Shown: positions 40,801 to 48,738, counted from the stretch's first letter. The stretch is 64,000 nucleotides of DNA from Luteibacter yeojuensis (GCF_011742875.1 NZ_JAAQTL010000001.1:868001-932000), one strand, 5' to 3'. Numbers and translations are program-made. The notes: generated by a model from the letters alone, not told the origin.

Positions 40801-43368
40801 CGCCTGGTCATGGAGGCAAGCGCACGCATCGTTGTCGTGGATACCCTGGGTTCCCTGCAGGACCAGGTGGAGCGTCATCGCATGGCGCCGAGGCCGGCGA
40901 TCGCCGAGCCTGCGGGGTGGGTGCCCCGCGTCCCCGACGCAGACATCTCCGCCGGGCAGGCCGTCGGTGCGTTCTCGGCCGATGGCACCGAGTACGTCAT
41001 CACGCTGGGGCAGGGTGCCGCGACCCCGGTCCCCTGGTGTAACGTGCTGGCCAATCCCGGTTTCGGCAGCGTCGTCTCGGAAAGCGGCAGCGCGTATACA
41101 TGGTCCGGCAATGCCCATGGTTGCCGCCTCACGCCTTGGCAAAACGATCCGGTGGAGGATGCCTGCGGTGAGGCTATCTACCTGCGAAACGAAGCGACGG
41201 GCCACGCGTGGTCGCCCTCGCCATGGCCCATGCGCGGGGAGGGCGCATACATCACGCGCCACGGATTCGGCTATACGGTGTTCGAACATGCCGAACGCAA
41301 CGTGGAGACCCGACTGGAAGTCTTCGTCGCGCGCGACGCTCCCATCAAGTTTCAGGTGCTTGGCATCACCAATCTCGGTATGGACGACATCCTGCTCACC
41401 GCGACGGCGTACGTCGAGTGGGTGTTGGGCGACATTCGCGAGAAGAATGCCATGCACGTCGTGACCGACATCGATCCGATGACAGGTGCCTTGTTCGCGC
41501 GCAATGCATACAACGGCGATTTTCCCGGTCATATCGCTTTCTTCGACGTCAACGTCGACATCGGCGACGGCGATCGCGAGATCGGTGGCGATCGCAGCGA
41601 GTTCCTCGGCCGGAATGGGCGCGCGTCCTCCCCGCTTGCCGTGCGACGGCAGGGATGGAGCAACCGGGTCGGGGCGGGACTGGATCCGTGTGGCGCCTTG
41701 CGCGTAAACATTCACCTCGCGCCTGGGGAGTCGCGCGAAATCGTGTTCCAGCTTGGCATGGGGGCCAGCGAGTCCGAGGCGCGCGACCTGGTGCAACGTT
41801 ATCGCCAGGACGGCGCCGCGGCGCGCGAGCTCGCCGAGGTGCGCACGCAATGGCGCAAACTCCTCGGCGCGGTGCAGGTGCGCAGCCCGGAGCCGGTCGT
41901 CGACACCTTCGCGAACGGCTGGCTCCTCTACCAGACCATCGCGAGCAGGATCTGGGCTCGAAGCGGTTATTACCAATCCGGTGGAGCGATCGGCTTTCGC
42001 GACCAGTTGCAGGATTCGATGGCTGCCCTGCATGCTGCTCCCGCCATCGCCAGGGCGCAGCTTCTGACCTGTGCGGCGCGCCAGTTCATCGAAGGCGATG
42101 TCCAGCATTGGTGGCATCCTCCATCCGGGAGGGGAGTGCGCACCACCTGTTCGGACGACTTGCTCTGGCTTCCGCTCGCTACCAGCCGTTACGTGCGGGC
42201 AAGCGGAGACACCGCCGTGCTCGAGGAGGCCGTCGAATACATCGAATCGCGCGCGCTGCGGTCCGGCGAAGAATCCTTCTACGATCTTCCGCGCCTTTCC
42301 GGCACCCGCGAGACCCTGTATGAGCACTGCGTCCGCGCCCTCATGCACTCGATGCCGCGTGGAGCGCATGGGCTACCGCTGATCGGTGGCGGCGATTGGA
42401 ACGATGGCATGAACCGTGTCGGTGAGGGCGGAAAGGGGGAAAGCGTATGGCTGGCATTCTTCCTCATGCACGTCCTTCGGGAATTCGCGCCCGTGGCGGC
42501 AGAGCACGGTGACGGGGCATTCGCCGCGCGCTGCGACGAGGAGGCTAACCGCCTCGCCGAAAACGTCGACGCACATGCATGGGACGGCGACTGGTACCTG
42601 CGCGCGTGGTTCGACGACGGCACGCCGCTCGGAGCGGCCGGTAACGACGAGTGCCGCATCGATTCGGTGGCACAGAGCTGGGCGGTTCTTTCGGGCGGAG
42701 CAGACGCCAGTCGCGCGCGCCACGCCATGCGTTCGGTCGACGCCCATCTCGTCCGGCGTGATGCAGGCCTGATCCAGCTGCTCGACCCACCCTTCGACCG
42801 CACGGCAATGGACCCAGGCTACATCAAGGGCTACCTACCCGGTGTGCGCGAGAACGGCGGGCAATACACGCACGCCGCTGTGTGGGTGACCATGGCGTTT
42901 GCCCGCCTGGGCCTGACGGAACACGCGTGGGACCTGGCAAGGATGATCCTCCCGTCAGCCCACACGACGGACTCGGCGTCGGTGGCCACGTATAAGGTCG
43001 AACCCTATGTGCTGGCTGCCGATGTCTATGCGGTGTATCCGCACGTCGGGCGCGGAGGATGGACGTGGTACACCGGATCGGCGGGCTGGATGTATCGCTT
43101 GTTGCTTGAATCGCTGTTCGGTATCTCCCTCGTCGCGGGCAGGCTACGGATTGTTCCTTGCGTGCCGAAGGCATGGGCGGGCTACTCGGTCAGGTATCGA
43201 TATCGAACATCCATATACGCGATCGAACTGCGGCGCGCCGATCCCGGCGAACCCGCGTCGTTGACGTTGGATGGCGAGCCGGTCGAAGGGAACAGCATCC
43301 CGTTGAGCGACGACGATCTCGATCATCGCGTGGCATGTGTCTACGGCGTGGTAACGGCCCATGAGTGA
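34807..43368 (+). CDS. ndvB: Cyclic beta-glucan synthase, NdvB/ChvB type (GT84-GH94)
   Basis: A 2853-residue membrane enzyme. The N-terminal third has helices near 420-480 and a GT84 glycosyltransferase module with TLDTDTHLP (D633 region), then DLIEGCTARSALLSDV and RYRWMRGDWQLVPWL and more helices near 820-1010. A glucoamylase-like domain occupies about 1015-1550, with YQYRAFGVPGLGLKRGLGDD and SHHQGMSLLAIGHALL. Two GH94-type modules follow, the last with GGDWNDG (D2533), the acid of glucan phosphorylases. Such proteins make and cyclise periplasmic beta-1,2-glucan from UDP-glucose, affecting osmotic adaptation and host interaction. ATG 34807 follows AGGA; a GTG at 34762 would add 15 residues. 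No exporter (NdvA) is adjacent. Confidence 0.93.
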   Translation: MHVYRHTPFVENVILLGKRRCRAPARIEREPVIRAELFNADQLEAHGPVLASRHRIASMRMPEWLLPRLADNEQTILDACRGLMATSNRGEATTPAGVWLLDNLYLVEEQIRTAKRDFPKGYSRELVQLDDGASKGLPRVYDIALEVIAHGDGRIDEAGLARFLTSYQSVASLSLGELWAVPIMLRLALIENLRRIAVRVTVDRAGRRRATRWANAMARMAAEDAKNVVLVVADMARSSPAMSAPFVAELARRLQGQGPALAMPLSWVEQRLAESGQSIEYLVQMESQQQAAQQVSVSNSIGSLRALATINWQTLVERTSLVEATLREDPASIYGRMDFASRDDYRHRVERLARKASLDELHVARAVLEASLAGQGLSRHVGYHLYGEGLPALEQRVGIATRRKGRGGASVARFAFRLSMTLLATLTLALTVALLDIGSVSMGPVMVVVLALAAAALSSQFALGLLNLAATLLTRPDQLPRMDYSDGIPIEASTLVVVPTLLGEPGDVDELVDALEIKFLANRDASLRFALLTDFTDAASPTLPGDTAILQHARVRVDALNASYAAGGPDFFFLFHRPRAWSETEQCWIGADRKRGKLAALNALLRGKGPERFQLIVGRLDHLPRIRYVITLDTDTHLPRDTAHQLVGAMDHPLNRPVFDATHTVVMSGYGIMQPRIGIALPPHARSLHARLYGTDAGVDPYTRATSDVYQDLFHEGSFIGKGIYDVDAFEHAMAGRFRPERVLSHDLIEGCTARSALLSDVLVFESIPDRYIDESQRRYRWMRGDWQLVPWLLPMVPTAGSWRRNDLSGLSRWKLFDNLRRSIVPAATLLLLIVGWLAIAPIMTWTLAVLSMALLPVLLQAAMDVFRKPRDVGWHQQAHAALSALSAHAARFALAIASLPHDAQSGLDAMIRSVWRVAISRRHLLEWRSSGAVAKLGRHRRNVPWAALWAGPAAALVLAALLAFARPLALAVALPWLVLWAASPVIAWWVSRAPASRSYVPADADLAFLRQLARRTWAFFEVHGGPDDHGLPPDNLQMLPRPHVARRTSPTNIGLGLLAGLAAYDFGYLGTGRLVERIAATLATLGQLERYRGHFLNWYDIETLQPLRPRYVSSVDSGNLAGHLITLQRGLSALADDPVFRRESIIGLRDTLDVLAASLAAPVPAELRAWAMALGKAMDAPPASLSEVLEFAQDQRARAKELHASLTHEPSGDTTFWLRRLATQCDDLVAEATRWNGNARGTTTVPSLIELAAETGTARGENARSRIGVLQNAAAMAGNFAVMDQAFMYDEHRRLFSIGYDVERHALDVSFYDLLASEARLTTFVAIAQGQVSQESWFSLGRLLTRVNGLPVLLSWTGSMFEYLMPMLVMPSYEGSLLDETMRNVVARQIDYGRQRGVPWGISESGYNAVDASMTYQYRAFGVPGLGLKRGLGDDLVVAPYASALALTVSPAAATSNLRRLGEAGMAGRYGLYEALDYTPSRLRHGQDAAIVQSYMSHHQGMSLLAIGHALLDQPMRRRFESDPSVKATSLLLQERLPSSSGEYFRNTGVGDSMQQATAPESRLRLFTDPNRARPAVQLLSNGRYHVMVSSAGSGYSRRDAMAVTRWREDVTRDHHGMFCYLRDPSNDEVWSTAYQPTTRDTERFEAIFAESRAEFRVRQRGFETHTEIVVSPEDDIELRRTRVTNRHKTRRTVELTSYAELVLADAASDMAHPAFNKLFVTTEIVASMQALLCTRRARSAEETPPWVCHLVAVHDADIDEISYETDRARFIGRGRSAANPIALAPGTRRLSGTAGPVLDPVAAIRVRIMLEPEQTATLDFVTGIGDERSHCMRLIEKYRDRHLCDRVFDLAWTHSQVTLRQANATLVDAQLFEHMATSIIYANGTMRSAPSLIAANTRGQSGLWGQAVSGDLPIVLLRIGDIARLDIARDLIRAAAYWRLRGLAVDLVIWNEDSTGYRQALHDALVGLLASGTEASLLDRPGGVYIRAAQPLSYEDRLVMEASARIVVVDTLGSLQDQVERHRMAPRPAIAEPAGWVPRVPDADISAGQAVGAFSADGTEYVITLGQGAATPVPWCNVLANPGFGSVVSESGSAYTWSGNAHGCRLTPWQNDPVEDACGEAIYLRNEATGHAWSPSPWPMRGEGAYITRHGFGYTVFEHAERNVETRLEVFVARDAPIKFQVLGITNLGMDDILLTATAYVEWVLGDIREKNAMHVVTDIDPMTGALFARNAYNGDFPGHIAFFDVNVDIGDGDREIGGDRSEFLGRNGRASSPLAVRRQGWSNRVGAGLDPCGALRVNIHLAPGESREIVFQLGMGASESEARDLVQRYRQDGAAARELAEVRTQWRKLLGAVQVRSPEPVVDTFANGWLLYQTIASRIWARSGYYQSGGAIGFRDQLQDSMAALHAAPAIARAQLLTCAARQFIEGDVQHWWHPPSGRGVRTTCSDDLLWLPLATSRYVRASGDTAVLEEAVEYIESRALRSGEESFYDLPRLSGTRETLYEHCVRALMHSMPRGAHGLPLIGGGDWNDGMNRVGEGGKGESVWLAFFLMHVLREFAPVAAEHGDGAFAARCDEEANRLAENVDAHAWDGDWYLRAWFDDGTPLGAAGNDECRIDSVAQSWAVLSGGADASRARHAMRSVDAHLVRRDAGLIQLLDPPFDRTAMDPGYIKGYLPGVRENGGQYTHAAVWVTMAFARLGLTEHAWDLARMILPSAHTTDSASVATYKVEPYVLAADVYAVYPHVGRGGWTWYTGSAGWMYRLLLESLFGISLVAGRLRIVPCVPKAWAGYSVRYRYRTSIYAIELRRADPGEPASLTLDGEPVEGNSIPLSDDDLDHRVACVYGVVTAHE

Positions 43369-43579
43369 CGATCCGTCCAACGATCGGCAGACTCCGACCC
43401 CTCATGAGATTCGCGAAGCCATGCTCCGCGACTACGACAGGGCCGCGGCGACGAATGCAAAAGCCTGTGTAACACGAGTGTGCGACGCGTCTGGCAGAGT
43501 CCATGCACTGACCGAAAGGCAGTGGCGGCACCGCAAGGCGGCGGAATGGGCACCAGGTGTGCTTGCGCCTCCGCTGTGA
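43361..43579 (+). CDS. Small hypothetical protein overlapping the glucan synthase 3' end
   Basis: A 72-residue polar protein whose ATG lies eight bases inside the end of the glucan synthase gene, a common layout for translational coupling. It starts MSDDPSNDRQTPTPHEIREAMLRDYD and contains KACVTRVCDASGR with two cysteines. No family is recognised. There is no signal peptide or membrane segment. The overlap and consistent codon use favour a real gene. Confidence 0.5.
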   Translation: MSDDPSNDRQTPTPHEIREAMLRDYDRAAATNAKACVTRVCDASGRVHALTERQWRHRKAAEWAPGVLAPPL

Positions 43580-43649
43580 GGCCGTCATGTCGGTACTTAC
43601 AGGGATATAAGCGGCTGCCGGGCGGCATTCTACAAATGTGAGTTTGCCC

Positions 43650-43679
43650 AAAAGAAAGGCGCCTTGTGCCCAAGGCGCC
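43650..43679 (-). terminator. Intrinsic terminator of the metallo-hydrolase gene
   Basis: A perfect nine-base stem (GGCGCCTTG / CAAGGCGCC, 43658-43679) with a four-base loop. On the minus strand it is followed by TTTCTTTT. It lies just downstream of the leftward gene that ends at 43702. Confidence 0.85.
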
Positions 43680-43701
43680 GGGAAAGACGCCGCTCCTGCG
43701 G

Positions 43702-44652
43702 TTACTTCAGTCCTTCGTATACGATGCGCGTGAAGAAGTCGGGCGTGATGACGAACTGGCCATAGACAGCGTCGTACTTCGCCGTCGGTTTTGCGGCAAT
43801 GACCTCGTCGAGGGTCTTACCTTGTTTCTTCAGGGCAGCGACGTTATCGCGAATGGCGGCAAGCATGTTGCGGAAATCCTGGAATTGCTTCTTTGTCCCG
43901 ACCGGACCATGGCCGGGCACGAGCACGACGTCGTCATCGAGTTTGGCGAGGATCGCGTCGTCCGCACTGATCATGCCGTCGATGCCGCCGCCGTGTTCAT
44001 TGTCGATAAACGGATATACGCCGTTCCAGAACAGATCGCCCAGGGCGGCGACATTGGCCTCCTTGAAGACGACATAGAGGTCGGTATCGGTGTGGGATGG
44101 GGTAAGGAGGCGAACCTCTACCGTTTGGCCGCCGAAACGAAAGGTCTTGTCGGTCTTGACGATTTCCGTCGGCATCCCGTCCTTGGCCATCTTCGGAAAG
44201 GTGTAATCCCACATCGTCACATGAGTGGCGACCGAGAGGCGCTTCGCGGTACCGGCTGTAGCAATGATCTTCGCACCCTCTTCCTTGACCCACGGATTCC
44301 CGTCCGTGTGATCCCAGTGGTAGTGGGTGTTGATCAGGTATTTGGGTGGAGCACTGCTGATTTCCGACAGGGCGACGTCGATGCGCGGACGCGATACTGC
44401 AATACCGGCGTCGACCAACAACTTTCCTTCATGGCTATCGAGGACGGTGATGTTGCCGCCCGAGCCCGAGAGCATGGTCAGCTGGCCTTTGAGCGGCATA
44501 GCTGTCATGGGGGTCGTCTTGGCGGCCTCGTTAATCGTAATGACCGGGCTGACTTGTTTGACCGCCTGGGCATGACCTTCCGTTCCGGCCATTATGGCGG
44601 CGACAGTTATAACGAAGGCAGGAACTAGGGCATGACGTGTTCTCTTCTTCAT
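43702..44652 (-). CDS. Periplasmic metallo-beta-lactamase-fold hydrolase
   Basis: A 316-residue protein with a signal peptide (about 1-29, ending GHAQA). The zinc motif HYHWDH is at 110-115, with further ligands in TPSHTDTD and PGHGPVG. This matches the class B/SoxH-like metallo-hydrolases; a lactamase activity cannot be claimed. The C-terminal VYGQFVITPDFFTRIVYEGL is typical of the subgroup exported to the periplasm. GGAGGA precedes ATG 44652. Base composition is clearly lower in GC than in the island to the left, so this may be a transferred gene. It has its own terminator. Just upstream lies a fragment of an AraC-type regulator. Confidence 0.88.
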   Translation of the reverse strand: MKKRTRHALVPAFVITVAAIMAGTEGHAQAVKQVSPVITINEAAKTTPMTAMPLKGQLTMLSGSGGNITVLDSHEGKLLVDAGIAVSRPRIDVALSEISSAPPKYLINTHYHWDHTDGNPWVKEEGAKIIATAGTAKRLSVATHVTMWDYTFPKMAKDGMPTEIVKTDKTFRFGGQTVEVRLLTPSHTDTDLYVVFKEANVAALGDLFWNGVYPFIDNEHGGGIDGMISADDAILAKLDDDVVLVPGHGPVGTKKQFQDFRNMLAAIRDNVAALKKQGKTLDEVIAAKPTAKYDAVYGQFVITPDFFTRIVYEGLK

Positions 44653-44753
44653 GGAGGGTCCTCCGAACAGGACGACGATACGTCGGAGCCATTAAGCGCT
44701 CCAGAACCCGCGAAATCTTGATTAAACTGCTGCGCAGCGTCCGGCGGAATTTT

Positions 44754-44980
44754 CGGCGAGTCGTAGCGCAACGTGTTCGCGCCGACCGTCATCGACTTCC
44801 ACCCCCGCAGGGTCAGGTTGATCGTGGGCTCGTCGACTCCCGAGAGAGCATGTTCGGGGATGCGCCCCCGGGCCATCGACACCCGCGGAATGCCGGTTTC
44901 GGCCACGAAATCGGGCTACTCGATCTCACGATGAATGCTGGCGGGCAGATCGCGCGCATCGATGCGGAGCTGGTTTAAGA
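44754..44980 (-). pseudogene. Remnant of an AraC-family regulator, N-terminal domain only
   Basis: On the minus strand one frame reads RIDARDLPASIHREIE, a TAG stop at 44916-44918, then in the same frame ETGIPRVSMARGR and EPTINLTLRGWKSMTVGANT followed by LRYDSP. This is the pattern of the AraC-type regulator N-terminal domain (PF06719-like: P-x-L-S, E-P-x-x-x-L-x-L-x-G-x-K, L-R-Y-D). The remainder of that domain and the whole helix-turn-helix region are missing. The in-frame stop and truncation make it a dead fragment. A live relative with a different sensor domain sits at 52728-53624. Confidence 0.6.
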
Positions 44981-45000
44981 GAGGCGACCCCGATGGCCGG

Positions 45001-46002
45001 TTAGTCGCCGATGCTGACCACGAGCTTGCCCAGTGCCTGTCCTTGCTCGATAAGTGCATGAGCATGGCCAACCGTTTCCAGTGTGAAAGAACGAGGGTCA
45101 AGCAATGGCTTCAGCTTGCCCGTTTCAGCCAACCGGGTGGCCTCACGCAGGATTTCGCCATGATGGGCCCGGCCTTCGCCCGTCAGCAGCGGCAACAGCG
45201 TGAAAATGCCGGAATAGCTGGCTGCGCGAAACGACAATGGCGCCAGCGCGTGCGTCCCCCAACCCAACGAACTGACCACGTGCCCGAAGCGCGCCACGGC
45301 CTTGAACGAGGCATCCAGGCTCGCCCCACCGACGGAGTCGAAAACCACGTCGAAACCACGGCCAGCTGCATGAGTGGCAACGTAATCCTCGACCTGCATC
45401 TGTGTATAGTCGATCGGTGTCGCGCCGAGTTGCTGGACGATATCGGCACGTGCCGGTGCTTCGGTGGCATAGACCTTCGCATCGAAAGCACGCGCAATCT
45501 GGATCGCCATGCTGCCAACCCCGCCGGCGCCTCCCTGTACCAGCATGTTCTGACCCGCACGGATGTGGGCGCGATCGATCAGCCCCTCCCATGCGGTGAT
45601 GAACACCAGTGGCAGCGAAGCAGCCTCGCGCATGGTGAAATGCGCCGGCTTATGTGCCAGTAGATCGGCGTCCACGGCCGCGTATTCGGCCAGCGAACCC
45701 TGCACGCCACCGACGCCACCGGTCATACCATAGACCTCGTCGCCGACCCGGAATGTGTCGACGCCGGGGCCCACGGCGGCAACGGTACCGGCAAGGTCGA
45801 TGCCGAGAATGGCCGGCAGGGGATGACGCGCATGCTCGGCGGCACCGGCGCGGATCTTTACATCCAGCGGATTGACGCCGCTGGCCATGATGCGTACCAG
45901 CACCTGCCCGGCCTGCGGTACGGGCCGGGCGATCGAAGCCAGGCGGAATGGTGCGCCGTAGTTTTCCAGGACGGCGGCTTGCATGGACGGGGAAGTGATC
46001 AT
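45001..46002 (-). CDS. Quinone oxidoreductase-like zinc-free dehydrogenase
   Basis: A 333-residue medium-chain reductase of the quinone oxidoreductase group. The N-terminal GroES-like domain has ASGVNPLDVKIRAG. The cofactor domain (about 130-270) has VQGGAGGVGSMAIQIARAFDAKVYAT with the A-x2-G-x2-G variant seen in this group. The zinc ligands of alcohol dehydrogenases are absent. It probably reduces quinones or enones with NADPH. Start ATG 46002 is preceded by GAGA; an internal ATG at 45984 would also keep the fold. It is divergent from a LysR regulator, with an inverted repeat between them, a typical regulator-target pair. Confidence 0.9.
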   Translation of the reverse strand: MITSPSMQAAVLENYGAPFRLASIARPVPQAGQVLVRIMASGVNPLDVKIRAGAAEHARHPLPAILGIDLAGTVAAVGPGVDTFRVGDEVYGMTGGVGGVQGSLAEYAAVDADLLAHKPAHFTMREAASLPLVFITAWEGLIDRAHIRAGQNMLVQGGAGGVGSMAIQIARAFDAKVYATEAPARADIVQQLGATPIDYTQMQVEDYVATHAAGRGFDVVFDSVGGASLDASFKAVARFGHVVSSLGWGTHALAPLSFRAASYSGIFTLLPLLTGEGRAHHGEILREATRLAETGKLKPLLDPRSFTLETVGHAHALIEQGQALGKLVVSIGD

Positions 46003-46070
46003 GGCGGTCTCGACTGGGCTGAGGGCGTGGACCAAGGTTATGCCCATCAATTTTGTTTGAACATTCATAT

Positions 46071-46093
46071 TTATGCATTTACGCCATGCATAA
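46071..46093. promoter_or_regulatory. Probable LysR operator (TTATGCAT-N7-ATGCATAA)
   Basis: A perfect inverted repeat with eight-base arms in the gap between the quinone oxidoreductase and LysR genes. It is centred about 64 bp upstream of the LysR start, where LysR proteins often bind. A third half-like copy (ATTGCATGAT) lies just to its right. Confidence 0.6.
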
Positions 46094-46145
46094 TTGCATG
46101 ATAAAGACCAGGCATGGATCAGTGCCCCGACGAGAGGACCCAGCG

Positions 46146-46997
46146 ATGGAATGGAGCGACCTGCGTGTGTTCCTGGCGATCGCGCGCGAAGGCACGCTGG
46201 GCGCAGCCGCCCGTAAACTCGGACAGACCCAGCCGACGATGGGGCGACGACTGCAGGCGCTGGAACAAGCCGTGGGGCACACCTTGTTCCAGCGGACGAA
46301 AGCCGGTTTCGTGCTCAACGAAGAAGGCATCGTCGTGCTCGGCCACGCCGAACGCATGGAGGAGGAGGTACTTGCCTTCCAGCGGCAACTCACGGGCCAG
46401 GAACAGCAGCTCGACGGTCTGCTGCGCCTCACCGCATCCGACTGGTTCGCCGAATGCGTGCTGACGCCGGTGCTGGCCGATTTCGCGAAACAGTACCCGC
46501 GCGTGGTAATCGAACTGCTGACCGATTCGCGCTTCTACAGTCTTTCGCGCCGCGAAGCCGACCTGGCGTTCCGGATCACGGCCTTCGACGAACCGGACGT
46601 CGTTTCGCGCAAGCTGTTGCGCATGCCATACGGCGTCTACGCGGCGAAGGATCATCCGGTGCCGCAGGCGGGCGACGGCGCGGGCAGGGGGCTTATCACG
46701 ATGGACACGGCCTTCGGCGGCATGCCCGACGTCGCCTGGCTGCAGCGGATGCTACCGAACGCGCATGTGGCGTTTCGCACCAATGCCCGCGCCATCCAGG
46801 CGCAGATGTGTGCTCGCGGCATCGGTATCGCGGTGCTGCCAAGGCCGCTGGGCGATGCCACCGACGGTTTGCAGATCATCGACTTGGGCGAAACCCCGCC
46901 GGCAAGGGAAACCTGGGTCGGTTACCACCGGGACATGCGCAGGCTGACCCGGCTGCGGGCGCTGCTGGATCTGGTCGTTGGGCGACTGGCGGATTGA
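46146..46997 (+). CDS. LysR-family transcriptional regulator
   Basis: A 283-residue LysR protein. The N-terminal winged helix is clear (WSDLRVFLAIAREGTLGAAARKLGQTQPTMGRRLQALE), followed by the effector domain (about 90-280). ATG 46146 follows AGAGGA. It is divergent from the quinone oxidoreductase gene and very likely controls it through the inverted repeat between them. The inducer is unknown, perhaps a quinone or electrophile. Confidence 0.92.
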   Translation: MEWSDLRVFLAIAREGTLGAAARKLGQTQPTMGRRLQALEQAVGHTLFQRTKAGFVLNEEGIVVLGHAERMEEEVLAFQRQLTGQEQQLDGLLRLTASDWFAECVLTPVLADFAKQYPRVVIELLTDSRFYSLSRREADLAFRITAFDEPDVVSRKLLRMPYGVYAAKDHPVPQAGDGAGRGLITMDTAFGGMPDVAWLQRMLPNAHVAFRTNARAIQAQMCARGIGIAVLPRPLGDATDGLQIIDLGETPPARETWVGYHRDMRRLTRLRALLDLVVGRLAD

Positions 46998-47029
46998 GTC
47001 CATCAGTGACGCGGGGGTGGCCTGCGCAA

Positions 47030-48379
47030 CTATGGCACCCTTGTCTCGAGCCGCGACGACGCCTGGCCGTCAGCATGGAACTTCAATGCGGTGACCGCGC
47101 CCCGTTCGTTTAGCACCGGCTCGATGAAGTCCGTCCCGTCGTTGATATAGATCAGCACGTGACCTGCAGATGGGACTAGCCGCTTTTCCGGGCCACCATC
47201 GCGGCGTATCCATGGGACACCGTTACGGACGGCGATCAAGTGGCGGCTGTCGCCGTCGATGACGTAGGCGCCTTCAAGAGCGTTAATGGTCTCCCGGCTC
47301 CAGGTAGCCGGCTCGAACGTTCGGTAGGGGACGTCGAGTGCCAGCGCAGCGATACGACGCGCAAGCGACCTGGCGCTGACCTTCGGCGCATCCGAATTTT
47401 CAAGCACGGCGACGGCGACATCTTGGCCTGGTGCATAGACGTAGTAGGCCGAGTAGCCATCTATGCCTCCGGAATGCTCCACGATGGCGACACCGTGGAG
47501 ATCACCTGGGGCGGTTCCCAGGCCGTAAGGCAGTTGCTGCGAGCCCAAACGAGCACTGGTCGCCATCGACCGGAAGATGGCCGGCCATGGTTCGGGGCCG
47601 CTTGCGAGCCGGTGGAGCAGCATGGCGACACTTCCTGCATCGCCATCCAGTGCGCCGGCGGCCCCCGGGCCGGTAATACTGTACAGCTGAGGCTTGACCG
47701 CGACGTCAGCGGCGGTCGTTGAATACCCGGATGCCATGCCGGGCACGATGGTCGCATCGTCGTGATAGCCGATCGCGTCGATACCGAGCGGATCGAGTAC
47801 AAGTTCTCGCTCCGCGTCCGACCAGCCGAGGCCGGTGATCTTTTCGAGGATTGCGCCCAGCACCATGTAGCCGGAATTGCTGTAGCGCCAATCCGTGCCA
47901 GGTGGAAAATCGGATCCTGCCTTGCCGATCAAGGCGAGCCGATGGGTGGTATCCAGGGGTTCGGCGAGTGGGGCCTCCCACGCATCGCTGATGCCGGAGG
48001 TATGGTTCAGAAGTTCGCGTACGGTGATACCGGCGGCGCTCGGAAACCCAGGGAGCCATTTGGCCACAGGATCGTCAAGCTTCAGGCGGCCTTCCGCCTG
48101 GAGCTTCATGATGGCCGCCGCAGTCACCGTCTTGGTCAGCGAGCCGACACGAAACCGGCTCGCGGCGGAAAGCGCCACGTTGAGCTCGATGCTCGAGAGG
48201 CCGCGCGAGGTAGAGTAGATGAGCTGGCCACCCTTCACTACGGCCACGCAGGCACCCGGGCCATCCGCCGGTACCGACTCGACGATGACATCGGCCTTTG
48301 GTTTCCAATCAGGCACGCCCGACGCGGATACGACCGCAGTCCATGCCGTTGCTATGGTCAGCAAGAATCCCTTTTTCAT
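47030..48379 (-). CDS. Secreted serine hydrolase of the beta-lactamase (class C/PBP4*) family
   Basis: A 449-residue protein with a signal peptide (MKKGFLLTIATAWTAVVSASG). The nucleophile motif S80-L-T-K83, the Y166-S-N168 motif and HSGGIDG complete the active site of the class C lactamase/D-aminopeptidase/esterase fold. A C-terminal lipocalin-like domain follows (about 350-449, with LEGAYVIDGDSRHLIAVRNG). Such proteins may be peptidases or esterases; lactam hydrolysis is not implied. ATG 48379 follows GGGGAGCG. It converges on the LysR gene. Confidence 0.88.
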   Translation of the reverse strand: MKKGFLLTIATAWTAVVSASGVPDWKPKADVIVESVPADGPGACVAVVKGGQLIYSTSRGLSSIELNVALSAASRFRVGSLTKTVTAAAIMKLQAEGRLKLDDPVAKWLPGFPSAAGITVRELLNHTSGISDAWEAPLAEPLDTTHRLALIGKAGSDFPPGTDWRYSNSGYMVLGAILEKITGLGWSDAERELVLDPLGIDAIGYHDDATIVPGMASGYSTTAADVAVKPQLYSITGPGAAGALDGDAGSVAMLLHRLASGPEPWPAIFRSMATSARLGSQQLPYGLGTAPGDLHGVAIVEHSGGIDGYSAYYVYAPGQDVAVAVLENSDAPKVSARSLARRIAALALDVPYRTFEPATWSRETINALEGAYVIDGDSRHLIAVRNGVPWIRRDGGPEKRLVPSAGHVLIYINDGTDFIEPVLNERGAVTALKFHADGQASSRLETRVP

Positions 48380-48513
48380 GATCGCTCCCCTGGATGCCAG
48401 GAGAAGATACACAAGGAAGAGCTTTCCCGTCGAACCGCCCGAGGCGCGCCCGCCGGCACTGTCGACCCCCGTCAGTCTGGCACAAGCACCCAGAACCTCG
48501 GCGTCGCGGATGA

Positions 48514-48738
48514 GCGGGAGAGGGCATATGCAGCAAGGAAAACGAGCACAACAAGCAGCGCATATGGGTGGGACGCGACGATGATGGGACCGCCACTTTG
48601 TCCATGATGGACGCGGCCGGAAAAGAACGCATCCAAGTGAAAGTGCCTGCGGATGGCACGCCTGTGATCAATTTTCTCGACAAGAACGGCAAGGTGCAGA
48701 AGACCATTGCGGGTGCGGGTGCGGGTGCGCACATGTGA
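48514..48738 (+). pseudogene. 5'-truncated fragment of an unidentified protein
   Basis: A 74-codon frame opens directly after a TGA (48511-48513) and has no early start codon, yet reads as a coherent protein end: ENEHNKQRIWVGRDDDGTA, then TLSMMDAAGKERIQVKVPAD and GTPVINFLDKNGKVQKT. The repeated D-x-x-G-K-x-R-I pattern resembles beta-rich proteins of unknown function. The missing start and the neighbouring remnants suggest the 5' part was lost in a rearrangement. Confidence 0.5.

Noticed and set aside
38548..42369. Two 628-codon minus-strand frames inside the glucan synthase
   Set aside because: They lie wholly antisense to a gene with intact catalytic motifs and have no ribosome sites or recognisable domains.
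44637..44978. Plus-strand frame of 113 codons
   Set aside because: The opposite strand carries the recognisable AraC-type remnant, and the plus frame has no family match.
43702..48379. Calling the metallo-hydrolase and the serine hydrolase antibiotic lactamases
   Set aside because: Both have lactamase-fold active sites, but these folds are shared by many esterases, peptidases and other hydrolases, and no resistance context is present.
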